Of a stretch of DNA of 64,000 nt, positions 17,373 to 26,936 are shown piece after piece. Each line of letters opens with the position of its first letter. Within the stretch, counting starts at the first letter, position 1. The stretch lies in the NCBI RefSeq assembly GCF_003569005.1, contig NZ_BCUR01000004.1:1266003-1330002 (forward strand), given 5' to 3'. This DNA is from Vibrio superstes (GTDB lineage Bacteria; Pseudomonadota; Gammaproteobacteria; Enterobacterales; Vibrionaceae). Under the pieces are notes generated by a model, which saw only the letters and a program-made list of their open reading frames with translations, was not told the origin of the DNA and made no database searches. The position numbers and the translations under genes are program-made.

Positions 17373-18647
17373 TTAAGCCTGCTGTTTCTGAAGCTCAATC
17401 TGCGCTTCTTCTTCAACTAAAGTGTCCACGATAATCGCACACGCCGCATCACCAGTGATGTTTAGCGCAGTACGAATCATGTCAAAGATACGGTCTAGAG
17501 CGAACAGTAATGGTAGGCCTTCAATTGGAATACCCGCAGCTAGTAATACTGCCACTACAAGGAACGATGGTCCAGGTACACCTGCTTGACCAACCGCACC
17601 CAATGTAGATGTGGCGATGATAGCGATGTATGCACCTAGGCTTAGATCGATACCGAACATTTGCGCGAAGAAAATAGCTACCAAGCCGTAGTAGATTGCG
17701 TTGCCTGACATGTTGATGGTTGCGCCAAGAGGTAATACGAAAGAAGCCGTAGAGTTCTTAACACCAAGCTCGTTCTCAACAGTGTTCATGGTGACAGGAA
17801 GTGTTGCCATAGAAGACGCTGTTGAAAGAGCAACCGCTTGTGGTTTCTTCATAGCGACTAGGAACTTCTTCGCAGAAGTCTTAGTGAATACGTGAACCAA
17901 AATAGGATAAACAACGAAACCGAAGATCAAGATAGCAGCAACGTAAACCACGAATAGCTTGAACACTACCATCAGTGCGCCAAAACCGAACGAACCAACC
18001 GCATCAGCCATTAGACCGAATACGCCTAGAGGAGCGATCAGCATAACCTTGTTGATCATCCACACCATCGCATCAACGATAGCATTTACACCATTGATAA
18101 GAGGGTCGCGACGCTCTTTTTCTAGGCTAGAAACAGCAATACCAAAGAAAAGACAGAAAACTAGAATTTGCAGTATGTTTGCTTCGTTCAAAGACTGGAA
18201 GAAGTTGGTCGGGATCATGCCAGTAACTGTGTCCCAGAAGCCTGGAAGAGCGCCTTGGGCTGCGTATTCTGCAGAGAACATGCTTTCTACAGAAGCCACA
18301 TCGATGCCAGTACCCGGCTGGAATAGGTTACCCATGACCAAAGCAAGTGCTACCGCTAGTGCAGACGTTAAACCGAAGAAACCAAGTGTTGTTAGGCCAA
18401 CCTTGCCAGCATTAGAGCTGTTACCTAGGCCAGCAGCACCAGAGATTAGTGCAACAGCAACTAGAGGAATAACCAACATCTTGATCAGATTGATGAAGAT
18501 AGTACCTAGGGGAGCAAATACAGTGGCGCTCTCACCCATCATTGCACCTACTAGGGTGCCGACAATCATCGCAATAACAACTTGCACACCAATGTTGCCG
18601 AGTAAACTTTTATCTTTTAACACTTCCTTTACCTTTTGTGCTGACAA
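17373..18647 (-). CDS. Dicarboxylate/amino acid:cation symporter (DAACS family)
   Basis: A 424-residue membrane transporter of the glutamate/dicarboxylate Na+ or H+ symporter family. Signatures are NLIKMLVIPLVAVALISG in the first half, the serine-rich hairpin ALSTASSMATLP, the TM7 NMSGNAIYYG and the C-terminal substrate site DRIFDMIRTALNITGDA. Position R in DMIRTALN suggests an acidic amino acid or dicarboxylate substrate. Single gene with its own terminator. Confidence 0.9.
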   Translation of the reverse strand: MSAQKVKEVLKDKSLLGNIGVQVVIAMIVGTLVGAMMGESATVFAPLGTIFINLIKMLVIPLVAVALISGAAGLGNSSNAGKVGLTTLGFFGLTSALAVALALVMGNLFQPGTGIDVASVESMFSAEYAAQGALPGFWDTVTGMIPTNFFQSLNEANILQILVFCLFFGIAVSSLEKERRDPLINGVNAIVDAMVWMINKVMLIAPLGVFGLMADAVGSFGFGALMVVFKLFVVYVAAILIFGFVVYPILVHVFTKTSAKKFLVAMKKPQAVALSTASSMATLPVTMNTVENELGVKNSTASFVLPLGATINMSGNAIYYGLVAIFFAQMFGIDLSLGAYIAIIATSTLGAVGQAGVPGPSFLVVAVLLAAGIPIEGLPLLFALDRIFDMIRTALNITGDAACAIIVDTLVEEEAQIELQKQQA

Positions 18648-18945
18648 TTCGAGGTATTGCCGAATATAAGAACTTATATAGGGCCCTATGCCCTATATTT
18701 AGGGCTGCTTCTTTGTACTTTTATTCGAGGTTGCGTGCAGGGGAAGTGGATATAAGTGTGATCTTGATCACTCTATTTTTAGGGGCATTGATAAACTTAG
18801 GATACTGAATTAGTAATTTATCATGTTTTTGTATGATAAATGGACGAGGCAATCGTTTGCGTAGTGCGAGATCTATACATACATTACCCTCATCTATGAG
18901 TGCAGTTGTAATGAGTATGTTGCATATGATGGGATAGGACAATGA
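18648..18945. other. Intergenic region upstream of the symporter gene
   Basis: About 300 bp between the symporter start and the trp operon terminator. It is AT-rich and contains GATCACTC and TGATCTTGATCA-like sequence that could hold a CRP-type site for the symporter. No convincing gene; short frames here look random. Confidence 0.5.
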
Positions 18946-18981
18946 CAAAAAAGCCACATTCTGCTTCTGCAAAATGTGGCT
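18946..18981 (-). terminator. Rho-independent terminator of the trp operon
   Basis: Stem AGCCACATT / AATGTGGCT with a 12-nt loop, followed on the minus strand by TTTTTT, 22 bp past the trpA stop. Confidence 0.8.
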
Positions 18982-19003
18982 CTAGAGATTGACTAAAACA
19001 GAG

Positions 19004-19810
19004 TTACTTTTGTGTAGCTGCCTTCATATTGGTTACGAAAGTCGCTAGTTCGCTAAGCATCTTCTCAGCATTATCAACATTGTTCTCAATGATTTTCACT
19101 ACAGCGGATCCGGAGATCGCACCAGCGGCGCCTGCTTCAATGGCCGTTTTCACTTGCTCAGGTTGAGAGATACCAAAGCCTAGTAGTGCAGGTGGAGCAT
19201 CAAACTTAGCTAAGCGCTCCAGCATGTGATCAACCGGCATATTTGCTTTCGTTTCTGCGCCAGTAACACCTGCACGAGAAAGCAGGTAAGTGTAACCACC
19301 ACCTAGCTCTGATACTTGCTTCAGTGTCTCATCCGTTGCTGTTGGAGGCGCAATAAAGATGGCATGTACGCCCGCTTTCTTAGCCGCAATATTGAACTCT
19401 TCACTTTCACCTGTTGGTACATCGGCAATCAGTACAGAATCAACGCCCGCTTTCGCACAGGCTTGGTAGAAGTAGTCGATACCGTTTGCAAACACTAGGT
19501 TTGCGTACACCAGAAGACCGATAGGAAGATCTGGATGTTGCTCACGGATTTGAGTGATTAACTCGAAGCAAATAGTCGGCGTCGTCTTTGAATCTAAAGC
19601 ACGAATATTTGCGCCTTGGATTGTCGGGCCATCGGCTAATGGATCTGAGAATGGAATGCCTAATTCAAGCGCGTCAGCACCAGCAGTGGCTAGCGTCTGC
19701 ATGATTTGCAAAGACAATTCTGGGTTAGGATCGCCAATGGTAACGAAAGGAACAAATGCACCCTGTTTTTTTGCATCTAAACGCTCAAATAGCGCAGCGT
19801 AACGGTCCAT
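19004..19810 (-). CDS. trpA: Tryptophan synthase alpha chain
   Basis: A 268-residue TIM-barrel subunit that cleaves indole-3-glycerol phosphate to indole and glyceraldehyde 3-phosphate. The catalytic Glu and Asp are in [20 protein letters not shown] (about residues 46-65), and the phosphate-binding [12 protein letters not shown] is C-terminal. Its ATG overlaps the trpB stop by one base. Last gene of trp. Confidence 0.97.
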   Translation of the reverse strand: MDRYAALFERLDAKKQGAFVPFVTIGDPNPELSLQIMQTLATAGADALELGIPFSDPLADGPTIQGANIRALDSKTTPTICFELITQIREQHPDLPIGLLVYANLVFANGIDYFYQACAKAGVDSVLIADVPTGESEEFNIAAKKAGVHAIFIAPPTATDETLKQVSELGGGYTYLLSRAGVTGAETKANMPVDHMLERLAKFDAPPALLGFGISQPEQVKTAIEAGAAGAISGSAVVKIIENNVDNAEKMLSELATFVTNMKAATQK

Positions 19811-21003
19811 TACATCTCTCCCTTTTCTTTCAAAATATCATGTACTGTGAAGATATCTTTATCACCACGACCTGATAGGTTAACCACTAACAGTTGTTCT
19901 TTTTCTGGCTCATCAAATGCCAGTTTTAATGCGTAAGCAAGTGCGTGCGCTGACTCAAGAGCAGGGATGATACCTTCTTTACGAGCCAAGATTTGGAACG
20001 CGTCTAATGCCTCGTCATCGGTAACTGCGCCATATTCTGCGCGACCTGTCGCATTTAGGTGTGCGTGCTGCGGGCCCACAGATGGGAAATCTAGGCCAGC
20101 AGATACTGAGTAAGATTCTTCAATCTGACCGTGAGTATCTTGCATCAGTGGTGCTTTCATACCAAAGAAGATACCTAGCTTACCGTGCTTAAGCGGCGCG
20201 CCGTGCATGTCTGTATCCAGGCCTTTACCTGCAGGCTCTACACCAATAAGACGAACATCAGACTCTTCGATGAAGTCAGAGAACATACCAATCGCGTTTG
20301 AACCGCCGCCAACACAGGCTATAACAGCATCAGGTAGACGGCCTTCGCGAGCCATGATCTGATGCTTAGTTTCTTCACCAATCATGTGCTGGAACTCGCG
20401 CACGATTGTTGGGAATGGGTGAGGACCTGCCGCAGTACCGAGTAGGTAGTGCGCATCTTCGTAGCTTGCAGACCAGTCACGTAGTGCTTCGTTACACGCA
20501 TCTTTCAATGTTGCTGAGCCAGAGTGTACAGGGATAACTTCTGCACCCATTAGACGCATGCGGAAAACGTTAGGGCTTTGACGTTCTACGTCTTTAGCAC
20601 CCATGTAAACGCGACACTTAAGACCAAGTAGTGCACAAGCCAGTGCTGATGCAACGCCGTGTTGACCTGCGCCAGTTTCTGCAATGATTTCAGTCTTACC
20701 CATACGCTTAGCAAGAAGCGCTTGTCCAAGTACTTGGTTGGTTTTATGTGCGCCACCGTGAAGCAAGTCTTCACGCTTTAGGTATAGCTTGGTTTTCGTG
20801 CCAGTTGTCAGGTTACGAGTCAGCGTTAGCGCAGTTGGACGACCTGCATATTCTTGCAGCAGCTGCATGAATTCTGCGTGAAACTCAGGGTCTTCTTGTG
20901 CATCAATGAAAGCTTGCTCAAGTTGGTCAAGCGCCGGTACGAGGATCTGTGGAACGTATTGTCCACCGAACTCTCCAAAATAGGCATCTAGTTTTGCCAT
21001 CAT
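19810..21003 (-). CDS. trpB: Tryptophan synthase beta chain
   Basis: A 397-residue PLP enzyme condensing indole with serine. The PLP lysine lies in [16 protein letters not shown] (about residue 88), AETGAGQHG binds the serine carboxylate, and [10 protein letters not shown] holds the PLP phosphate. It matches the TrpB1 type that works with TrpA. A 57-bp gap separates it from trpCF. Confidence 0.97.
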   Translation of the reverse strand: MMAKLDAYFGEFGGQYVPQILVPALDQLEQAFIDAQEDPEFHAEFMQLLQEYAGRPTALTLTRNLTTGTKTKLYLKREDLLHGGAHKTNQVLGQALLAKRMGKTEIIAETGAGQHGVASALACALLGLKCRVYMGAKDVERQSPNVFRMRLMGAEVIPVHSGSATLKDACNEALRDWSASYEDAHYLLGTAAGPHPFPTIVREFQHMIGEETKHQIMAREGRLPDAVIACVGGGSNAIGMFSDFIEESDVRLIGVEPAGKGLDTDMHGAPLKHGKLGIFFGMKAPLMQDTHGQIEESYSVSAGLDFPSVGPQHAHLNATGRAEYGAVTDDEALDAFQILARKEGIIPALESAHALAYALKLAFDEPEKEQLLVVNLSGRGDKDIFTVHDILKEKGEM

Positions 21004-21060
21004 AATTTCCTTTAATTCGGTATCGCTATCTCAGCAAATGCTCAGAGATAGACGTTGTAA

Positions 21061-22452
21061 TCAATAATTTCTGATCGCGGCAAAAGCTTGTTCTAGCTTT
21101 TCACGAGATTTCTTACCTGGTTCAACTTCTACGCCGGAGTTTAGATCAAGACCCAAACAGCCCAGCTGTGATGCCTGTGCAATGTTGTCTGCATTTAAGC
21201 CGCCCGCTAGCATCACATTAGGGTTGTCTATTTTCGACCAATCAAATGCCTTACCAGTACCGCCGCTTTGAGTACCTACTTTTGAATCGAGAAGGTGGCG
21301 ATCAACGTTCCCTACAAAAGAGGGTACTTCGTCCATTACGCCATAGGCTTTCCAGATCTCTGTGCTGTCATCAAGTTGCTCACGCAAGTCTGCGACAAAG
21401 GCTTCATCTTCATCACCGTGCAATTGGATAGCATTTAACTCTAAGGATTTTGCTATCTCGCAGATGGTATCAGCGCTTTGGTTTTGGAAAACACCCACAT
21501 AGCGAAGAGGGGCGCCGCTCATAGTAAGGCGAGCACTTTCTTTATCTACCTTGCGTTTTGACTTGTCAGCAAAGATAAGCCCGCCATAGACAGCTCCTGC
21601 ATTATAAGCCTTTGCAGCGTCGTCAGCGTGAGTTAAACCGCAAACCTTGTTTTCACCCAGCAATACTTTTCGCACAGCCAGTTCAATGTTGTCTTCTGAC
21701 ATCAGTGAACTACCAATCAAGAAGCCATTGGCGAACTTAGCGAGGTCGCGGACTTGCTGATGGTTGTAGATGCCAGACTCAGAAATTACTGTGGTGCCTT
21801 CTGGTAATTTCGGCGCTAATTCTTTGGTGCGATTTAAATCGATAGTCAGATCGCGTAGATTGCGGTTGTTGATGCCAACCACTTTTGCTTTCAGTTCGAT
21901 AGCACGTTGCAACTCTTCTCCATTACTCACTTCAGTAAGGATACCCATACCTAATGAGTGCGCAATCTGTGCCAATCCGCGATATTCATCATCGTTAAGC
22001 ACAGATAACATCAACAAGATCGCATCAGCTTGATAATGACGAGCCAGATAGACTTGATACGGCGCAATCATGAAGTCTTTACATAGAATAGGCTGCTTGG
22101 TCTGCTTCTTTACTTGAGGTAAGAAATCAAAGTTGCCTTGAAAGTACTTTTCGTCAGTGAGAACGGAAATAGCGCTCGCATGATTGTTGTAGACCGAGGC
22201 GATGTAATCCAGATCGAAGTCATCACGAATCAAGCCTTTCGATGGCGAGGCTTTCTTACACTCAAGGATAAACGCAGTGTTATCGCCAGAAAGCGCATCG
22301 TAAAAGCTGCGATCCGATTGAGTCAGTGATGCCTTAAAGGTGTCTAGTGGTTGCGCTTTCTCGCGCTCTTCAACCCAAATCGCCTTGTCAGCAACGATCT
22401 TAGCCAGCACTTGCGCCATGTCTTTGTTTTGTTGAGAGATATGTTCCGACAT
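21061..22452 (-). CDS. trpCF: Bifunctional indole-3-glycerol-phosphate synthase / phosphoribosylanthranilate isomerase
   Basis: A 463-residue fusion. The N-terminal TrpC half shows ILECKKASPSKGLIR and ISESGIYN; the C-terminal TrpF half starts near residue 265 with KVCGLTHADDAAKAYNAGA and has IQLHGDED and DLNSGVE. In the canonical TrpF motif the catalytic Cys is the C of KVCGLT. The fusion is normal for enteric bacteria and vibrios. Two bases separate it from trpD. Confidence 0.97.
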   Translation of the reverse strand: MSEHISQQNKDMAQVLAKIVADKAIWVEEREKAQPLDTFKASLTQSDRSFYDALSGDNTAFILECKKASPSKGLIRDDFDLDYIASVYNNHASAISVLTDEKYFQGNFDFLPQVKKQTKQPILCKDFMIAPYQVYLARHYQADAILLMLSVLNDDEYRGLAQIAHSLGMGILTEVSNGEELQRAIELKAKVVGINNRNLRDLTIDLNRTKELAPKLPEGTTVISESGIYNHQQVRDLAKFANGFLIGSSLMSEDNIELAVRKVLLGENKVCGLTHADDAAKAYNAGAVYGGLIFADKSKRKVDKESARLTMSGAPLRYVGVFQNQSADTICEIAKSLELNAIQLHGDEDEAFVADLREQLDDSTEIWKAYGVMDEVPSFVGNVDRHLLDSKVGTQSGGTGKAFDWSKIDNPNVMLAGGLNADNIAQASQLGCLGLDLNSGVEVEPGKKSREKLEQAFAAIRNY

Positions 22453-22454
22453 GA

Positions 22455-23453
22455 TTAACCTCTAGCTGCCAGTTGTTCTACAAGTTGGTATGCCTTGCCG
22501 CTGCGCATCGCGGCAATTGCCTGCTGTGCGTTGGCTTTAAGGTCTTCGTGACCAAACAGTTTCATTAGCAGAGCAACGTTTGCTGCTACCGCTGATTCTT
22601 GTGCTTCAGTGCCTTTGCCTGAGAGAAGGTCAGTCACAATAGTGCGGTTCTCTTCAGGTGTGCCGCCTTTTAGCGCCTCTAACGGATGCGAGTTTAGACC
22701 AAAGTCTTCTGCCGTTAGCGTGTAATGCTCTATCTTGCCGTCTCTGATCTCAGCGACAGTCGTTGTGCCGTGAATGGCGACTTCATCAAGGCCGCTACCG
22801 TGAACAACCGCTGCGCGCTTCATATCCATCTGCTGCATAGTTTCAGCAATAGGTGCGACTAAGCTTTCATCGTAAACGCCCATCAGTTCGATGTTTGGAC
22901 GAGCAGGGTTAATCAGTGGACCAAGAATATTGAAGATCGTGCGTGTTTTCAGTGCCTGACGTACAGGCATCGCATGACGCACGCCCTGGTGATACTGAGG
23001 TGCAAACAAAAAGGCAACACCAATATCGTCAACGGCTTTACGAGTGTCTTGTGCGCTCATGGCTAGGTTGATACCAAAAGAGTCCAACAAATCAGAAGAG
23101 CCAGACTTGCTCGATACACCTCGGTTGCCGTGTTTTGCTACTTTAAGACCAACGGCTGCGGCAACAAAGGCTGCAGTGGTAGAGATGTTGAAGGTATTAG
23201 AACCGTCACCACCTGTGCCTACGATGTCGGCAAAGTCGTAATCTGGACGCGGGAAAGGCTGTGCATTCGCCAGTAGTGCTTTAGCAGCGCCAGCAATTTC
23301 TTCTGGTGTCTCGCCTTTAATTTTTAGAGCAGTAAGGACTGAACTCAGTACAATCGGCTCTACTTCGCCTTTAATAATTTGGTCAAACAGTGTTTGACTC
23401 TGCTCTTGGCTTAAGGCTTCTTGGCGATAAAGTTGTTCAAGAATTTGTTGCAT
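22455..23453 (-). CDS. trpD: Anthranilate phosphoribosyltransferase
   Basis: A 332-residue enzyme adding phosphoribosyl from PRPP to anthranilate. The PRPP-binding GTGGDGSNTFNISTTAAFVA and KHGNRGVSSKSGSSD motifs are intact. It is separate from trpG, unlike the TrpGD fusion of Escherichia coli, a known vibrio layout. Confidence 0.97.
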   Translation of the reverse strand: MQQILEQLYRQEALSQEQSQTLFDQIIKGEVEPIVLSSVLTALKIKGETPEEIAGAAKALLANAQPFPRPDYDFADIVGTGGDGSNTFNISTTAAFVAAAVGLKVAKHGNRGVSSKSGSSDLLDSFGINLAMSAQDTRKAVDDIGVAFLFAPQYHQGVRHAMPVRQALKTRTIFNILGPLINPARPNIELMGVYDESLVAPIAETMQQMDMKRAAVVHGSGLDEVAIHGTTTVAEIRDGKIEHYTLTAEDFGLNSHPLEALKGGTPEENRTIVTDLLSGKGTEAQESAVAANVALLMKLFGHEDLKANAQQAIAAMRSGKAYQLVEQLAARG

Positions 23454-23465
23454 CGTTCTTCCTTG

Positions 23466-24068
23466 TTATTGTTCTTTTGAAAGTTCAATAGACCCTAGTG
23501 CCCACTCAATAGAGTTGGCTAAAAGGGTGGCTCCATAGGTGGTCATAATAGACTCTGGATGGAACTGAAATCCACATACTTTGTCTTGCTCATGAACGAC
23601 CGACATGACTAAGTCGTCTACTTGTGCGGTGATGGTTAAATCATCGGTCACTTTTGTGGCCACTAAAGAGTGGTAGCGCGCAATTGCAAACGGTGACGGT
23701 AAACCTTGGTAAGTCGCATGATTATCGTGTTGCATCATGGACACTTTACCGTGAATGATTTCACCCGCACCAGCGACCGTTCCGCCGTAGGCTTCAACAA
23801 TAGCTTGGTGGCCAAGGCAGATGCCGATCATTGGTACCTTGCCTTTGAAGCGATCAATAATTGCAGGCATGTTTCCTGCTTCGCTTGGCGCGCCAGGTCC
23901 TGGTGATAAGACAATGACCGGGTTATCAAGTTCACCTAACGCATTACCTAGCATTTCCACGTCTATGTTGTTTCGGTACACGGTCACATCGTGGCCAAGG
24001 GTACGGAATTGATCTACTAGGTTGTAGGTGAATGAATCGAAGTTATCGATAAAAAGAATATTAGCCAT
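23466..24068 (-). CDS. trpG: Anthranilate synthase component II (glutamine amidotransferase)
   Basis: A 200-residue class I amidotransferase that releases ammonia from glutamine for TrpE. The nucleophile cysteine is in IGICLGHQAIVEAYGG, and the His/Glu pair in GFQFHPESIMT. Its start overlaps trpE by 8 bp, suggesting coupled translation of the two partners. Confidence 0.97.
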   Translation of the reverse strand: MANILFIDNFDSFTYNLVDQFRTLGHDVTVYRNNIDVEMLGNALGELDNPVIVLSPGPGAPSEAGNMPAIIDRFKGKVPMIGICLGHQAIVEAYGGTVAGAGEIIHGKVSMMQHDNHATYQGLPSPFAIARYHSLVATKVTDDLTITAQVDDLVMSVVHEQDKVCGFQFHPESIMTTYGATLLANSIEWALGSIELSKEQ

Positions 24069-25638
24069 GCTTCACCTCAGTATGTGCGGCTTGAATTGCA
24101 CTGATTACAGCTTGCGCTTTACCGCGAGTCTCGTCGGCTTCTGCTTGAGGATCTGAGTCAAATACGACACCAGCTCCGGCTTGAACTTTTGCGATGCCGT
24201 TTTCAACATAGGCAGAGCGAATAACGATACAGGTGTCTAAATCACCACGACCCGTCATATAACCCACAGCGCCACCGTAGGTGCCTCTGCGCTGTTGCTC
24301 TACATCGCGGATTAACTGCATTGCACGAATCTTTGGAGCGCCCGTTAGCGTTCCCATGTTCATGCAGGCTTGATAGGCGTGCAAAGCATCTAAGTCATTT
24401 CTCAATTGTCCGACAACACGCGAAACAAGGTGCATAACATGGCTGTAGCGGTCAACCTTAAGTAGGTCCGCTACGTGGCGAGTTCCAGCAGCGGCAATAC
24501 GAGCCACATCGTTACGAGCCAGATCCACGAGCATCATGTGCTCTGCATTTTCTTTGCGATCAGAACGAAGCTCTAGCTCGATACGGCTATCAAGGTCATG
24601 GTTGATGCTACCGTCTGGATTCTTGCCACGACGTCTTGTGCCCGCAATAGGGTAGATCTCTATTTGATTGCTTTGTGTTTCGTATTTAAGCGCACTCTCA
24701 GGAGAGGCACCAAACAGAGTAAACAGCTCATCTTGCATGTAGAACATGTAAGGGCTTGGATTACTCTTCTTTAGATGCTTATAAGCGGCAAGTGGAGAAG
24801 GGCACTCTAGAGAAAAGTGTCTCGAAGGCACCACTTGGAACACGTCACCTTTAACTACAAATTCCTTTAGGTCACGGACGGTTTGGCAAAATTCTTCATC
24901 ACTGATATTCACCGATACATCACAGCTTTCTAGCTTCACCGAATCAGGCGTTGGCTCAACCACCTTCATTTCCGCTTCGATGGTTTGAAGACGGCCCTCT
25001 AATGTTGCGCGAGTGTCTGCATTTGCATCAAATAAGCTGCCGTAAAGGTGCGCTTGCTGTTGCTGATGGTCAATAACAATGAGGGTTTCTGCTACGTAGA
25101 ATACATAGTCAGGGCAACGGCTGTTTTCAGCGGCATCGCCTAAAGGTTCAAAGTTGGCAACTAAGTCATAAGCAAACAAGCCGCCGATGAACAGCGACAT
25201 AGGGTCATGCTCGTCGCAATTGAAGCTCTTTTTCACTAAGCGCAGCATATCAAACGATGATGGCTGACGAAGTCGGCTGTCTTCATCAAGGTTGATATTA
25301 GGAGCGGTGAAGTTGACGGTGAGTGCGCTATCGCTCTGTTCAGATACGAACTCAGAGTTTAGGTTCGATGCGATACGAGCAAGCAATGCACGCCCATTAT
25401 CCGAGTTCGCGGTTAATACCACTTGGTGGCCGCGACACTCGATGCGCATCGCGGCATCAACAAGGAGTAAGCTCTTTAGATCTTCTTTGGAGTCAATCTC
25501 TGCGGATTCGAGTAGTAGGGTATCCGCTTTGTCTTTACACAGATGATGGAATAGCTCCGTTGGATCTTGTGTATAGAAGACATCGCGTTGCAGAAGCTCT
25601 AATTGGCCCTGCGCAGTCAGATTAATGGTCTTATTCAC
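24061..25638 (-). CDS. trpE: Anthranilate synthase component I
   Basis: A 525-residue chorismate-using enzyme that makes anthranilate with ammonia from TrpG. LLLESAEIDSKEDLKSLLLV near residue 41 is the tryptophan feedback-binding region; GTLTGAPKIRAMQLI and YGGAVGYMTGRGDLDTCI are chorismate-binding signatures. The GTG at 25638 is chosen since a strong AAGGAGG ribosome site lies just upstream and the N terminus then matches the family; an ATG frame 12 codons further up lacks such a site. Confidence 0.96.
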   Translation of the reverse strand: MNKTINLTAQGQLELLQRDVFYTQDPTELFHHLCKDKADTLLLESAEIDSKEDLKSLLLVDAAMRIECRGHQVVLTANSDNGRALLARIASNLNSEFVSEQSDSALTVNFTAPNINLDEDSRLRQPSSFDMLRLVKKSFNCDEHDPMSLFIGGLFAYDLVANFEPLGDAAENSRCPDYVFYVAETLIVIDHQQQQAHLYGSLFDANADTRATLEGRLQTIEAEMKVVEPTPDSVKLESCDVSVNISDEEFCQTVRDLKEFVVKGDVFQVVPSRHFSLECPSPLAAYKHLKKSNPSPYMFYMQDELFTLFGASPESALKYETQSNQIEIYPIAGTRRRGKNPDGSINHDLDSRIELELRSDRKENAEHMMLVDLARNDVARIAAAGTRHVADLLKVDRYSHVMHLVSRVVGQLRNDLDALHAYQACMNMGTLTGAPKIRAMQLIRDVEQQRRGTYGGAVGYMTGRGDLDTCIVIRSAYVENGIAKVQAGAGVVFDSDPQAEADETRGKAQAVISAIQAAHTEVKHG

Positions 25639-25808
25639 AAGACCTCCTTGTAAGCTTGAATTTCTTTGCATCACATACTCTCATATTCTGTTGCTCCACC
25701 CAAAAGTGATTGCGTAAAAGCGGGTCAAAGTTTGCGCACTTAACTCAATTTTGCGAGACAATTTGTTCGAGTTAGTTTGCGACGCGCCGGATTGTGTAAA
25801 AAAGGCAT

Positions 25809-25838
25809 AAAAAAAGCCCGCATATTAATGCGAGCTTT
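25809..25838 (-). terminator. trp attenuator (leader terminator) with antiterminator option
   Basis: Minus-strand stem AAAGCTCGCAT / ATGCGGGCTTT (one G-U pair) with loop TAAT and a run of seven T. The left arm can instead pair with GCGAGCT (plus 25866-25872), which overlaps the end of the leader region: the classical antiterminator. GCTCG after the Trp codons can pair with the same CGAGC, giving the 1:2 stem. The set of alternatives matches transcription attenuation. Confidence 0.9.
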
Positions 25839-25872
25839 AGAGTTGTGTAGACACACTCAATGCTTAGCTCGC

Positions 25873-25977
25873 TTAAGTCTCGAGCCACCAACGCCATACG
25901 TTTGATACTGCGCATACACAAACTCTACCGAATTCGGTACAGATTGGCGTTTGCTGTTGTATCATGACTGTATTCAT
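25873..25977 (-). CDS. trpL: trp operon leader peptide
   Basis: A 34-residue leader ending VWRWWLET, with three Trp codons within four positions (28, 30, 31). A ribosome stalled there would free the antiterminator. The stop lies next to the 1:2 stem. The start is uncertain: the first ATG has no good ribosome site, a second ATG lies four codons in, and a six-codon frame beginning at 25994 ends across the first ATG, so coupling is possible. Confidence 0.85.
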   Translation of the reverse strand: MNTVMIQQQTPICTEFGRVCVCAVSNVWRWWLET

Positions 25978-26011
25978 AGCGATCTGCTAAACATCCTTAA
26001 TTAATCTAGGT

Positions 26012-26045
26012 GTACTAGTTAACTAGTACGCGAGTGGAAAGTCAA
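26012..26045 (-). promoter_or_regulatory. trp promoter with TrpR operator
   Basis: On the minus strand, -35 TTGACT (26045-26040), a 17-bp spacer and -10 TTAACT (26022-26017), the same layout as the enteric trp promoter. The 18-bp perfect palindrome GTACTAGTTAACTAGTAC (26012-26029) covers the -10 and matches the TrpR operator. The -35 lies 8 bp from the start codon of the divergent rnm gene. Confidence 0.93.
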
Positions 26046-26052
26046 GCCTTTT

Positions 26053-26913
26053 ATGATATTTGATCTGCATTCTCACACTACTGCATCTGATGGCCGCTTT
26101 AGTCCGCAAGCGCTTATTGATAGAGCGATTGAGCACCGTGTTGCCGTACTTGCTATAACAGACCACGACACCGTAGAGGGTATAGAGCCTGCCTTGGAAT
26201 ACATTCGAGATTCTGAAGTGGACATTCAGGTACTACCCGGTATAGAGATTTCTACGGTTTGGTCGAATAAGGATATCCATATTGTTGGATTGAATATCGA
26301 TATTCGCAGTCCAAAGCTGACACAGCTTATTGAACAGCAGCAAGCAAGACGTATAGAGCGTTCGGAGTTGATTGCGCATCGCTTGTCTAAGCATCTTAAA
26401 GTTGATCCCTTGCCTGAGGTAAAAGAGATAGCAAATGGCGCTCCTGTAACGCGTGCTCACTTTGCCAAGTGGCTGGTAGACAACGGTCATGCGAAGAACA
26501 TGCAGCAAGTATTCAAACGCTTTTTAACCAGAGATAAGCCTGGGTATGTGCCGCCTATTTGGTGTTCAATGACAGATGCGGTTAATGCTATTCATGCTGC
26601 TGGAGGTTTGGCCGTGTTAGCTCACCCAGGCCGTTATGATCTTACTGCAAAATGGCAAAAACGATTGTTATCGGCATTTGCCGAGGCGGGTGGGGATGCA
26701 ATGGAGGTTTCTCAACCTCAACAAAGTCAACAAGAGCGACGCAACTTGGCTGATTATGCTATACAATACAATCTATTAGCTTCCCAAGGTTCCGATTTTC
26801 ATTATCCATCGCCTTGGATGGAATTAGGGAAGAATTTGTGGCTCCCGTCCGGAGTGACTCCCGTATGGGAACAATGGCCACAGTTTTCTGATCCTAAGGC
26901 ATCGACTCTATAG
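26053..26913 (+). CDS. rnm: 5'-3' exoribonuclease, PHP domain (RNase AM, YciV)
   Basis: A 286-residue metal-dependent nuclease that trims 5' ends of rRNA precursors and short RNAs. The PHP metal motifs are [11 protein letters not shown] (residues 4-14), ITDHDT (37-42), [18 protein letters not shown] and GSDFHYPSP. The ATG gives the usual family N terminus but has no clear Shine-Dalgarno and falls beside the trp promoter, so its own promoter must overlap trp control DNA. Confidence 0.93.
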   Translation: MIFDLHSHTTASDGRFSPQALIDRAIEHRVAVLAITDHDTVEGIEPALEYIRDSEVDIQVLPGIEISTVWSNKDIHIVGLNIDIRSPKLTQLIEQQQARRIERSELIAHRLSKHLKVDPLPEVKEIANGAPVTRAHFAKWLVDNGHAKNMQQVFKRFLTRDKPGYVPPIWCSMTDAVNAIHAAGGLAVLAHPGRYDLTAKWQKRLLSAFAEAGGDAMEVSQPQQSQQERRNLADYAIQYNLLASQGSDFHYPSPWMELGKNLWLPSGVTPVWEQWPQFSDPKASTL

Positions 26914-26936
26914 ATGCCTGCTCATAAGGAGATATG

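Noticed and set aside
18721..18972. Open frame of 83 codons on the minus strand between the symporter and trp
   Set aside because: It overlaps the trp terminator hairpin, has no ribosome site and its composition is unlike the neighbours.
25292..25625. Plus-strand ORFs across trpE
   Set aside because: Antisense frames created by trpE codon use; no start signals.
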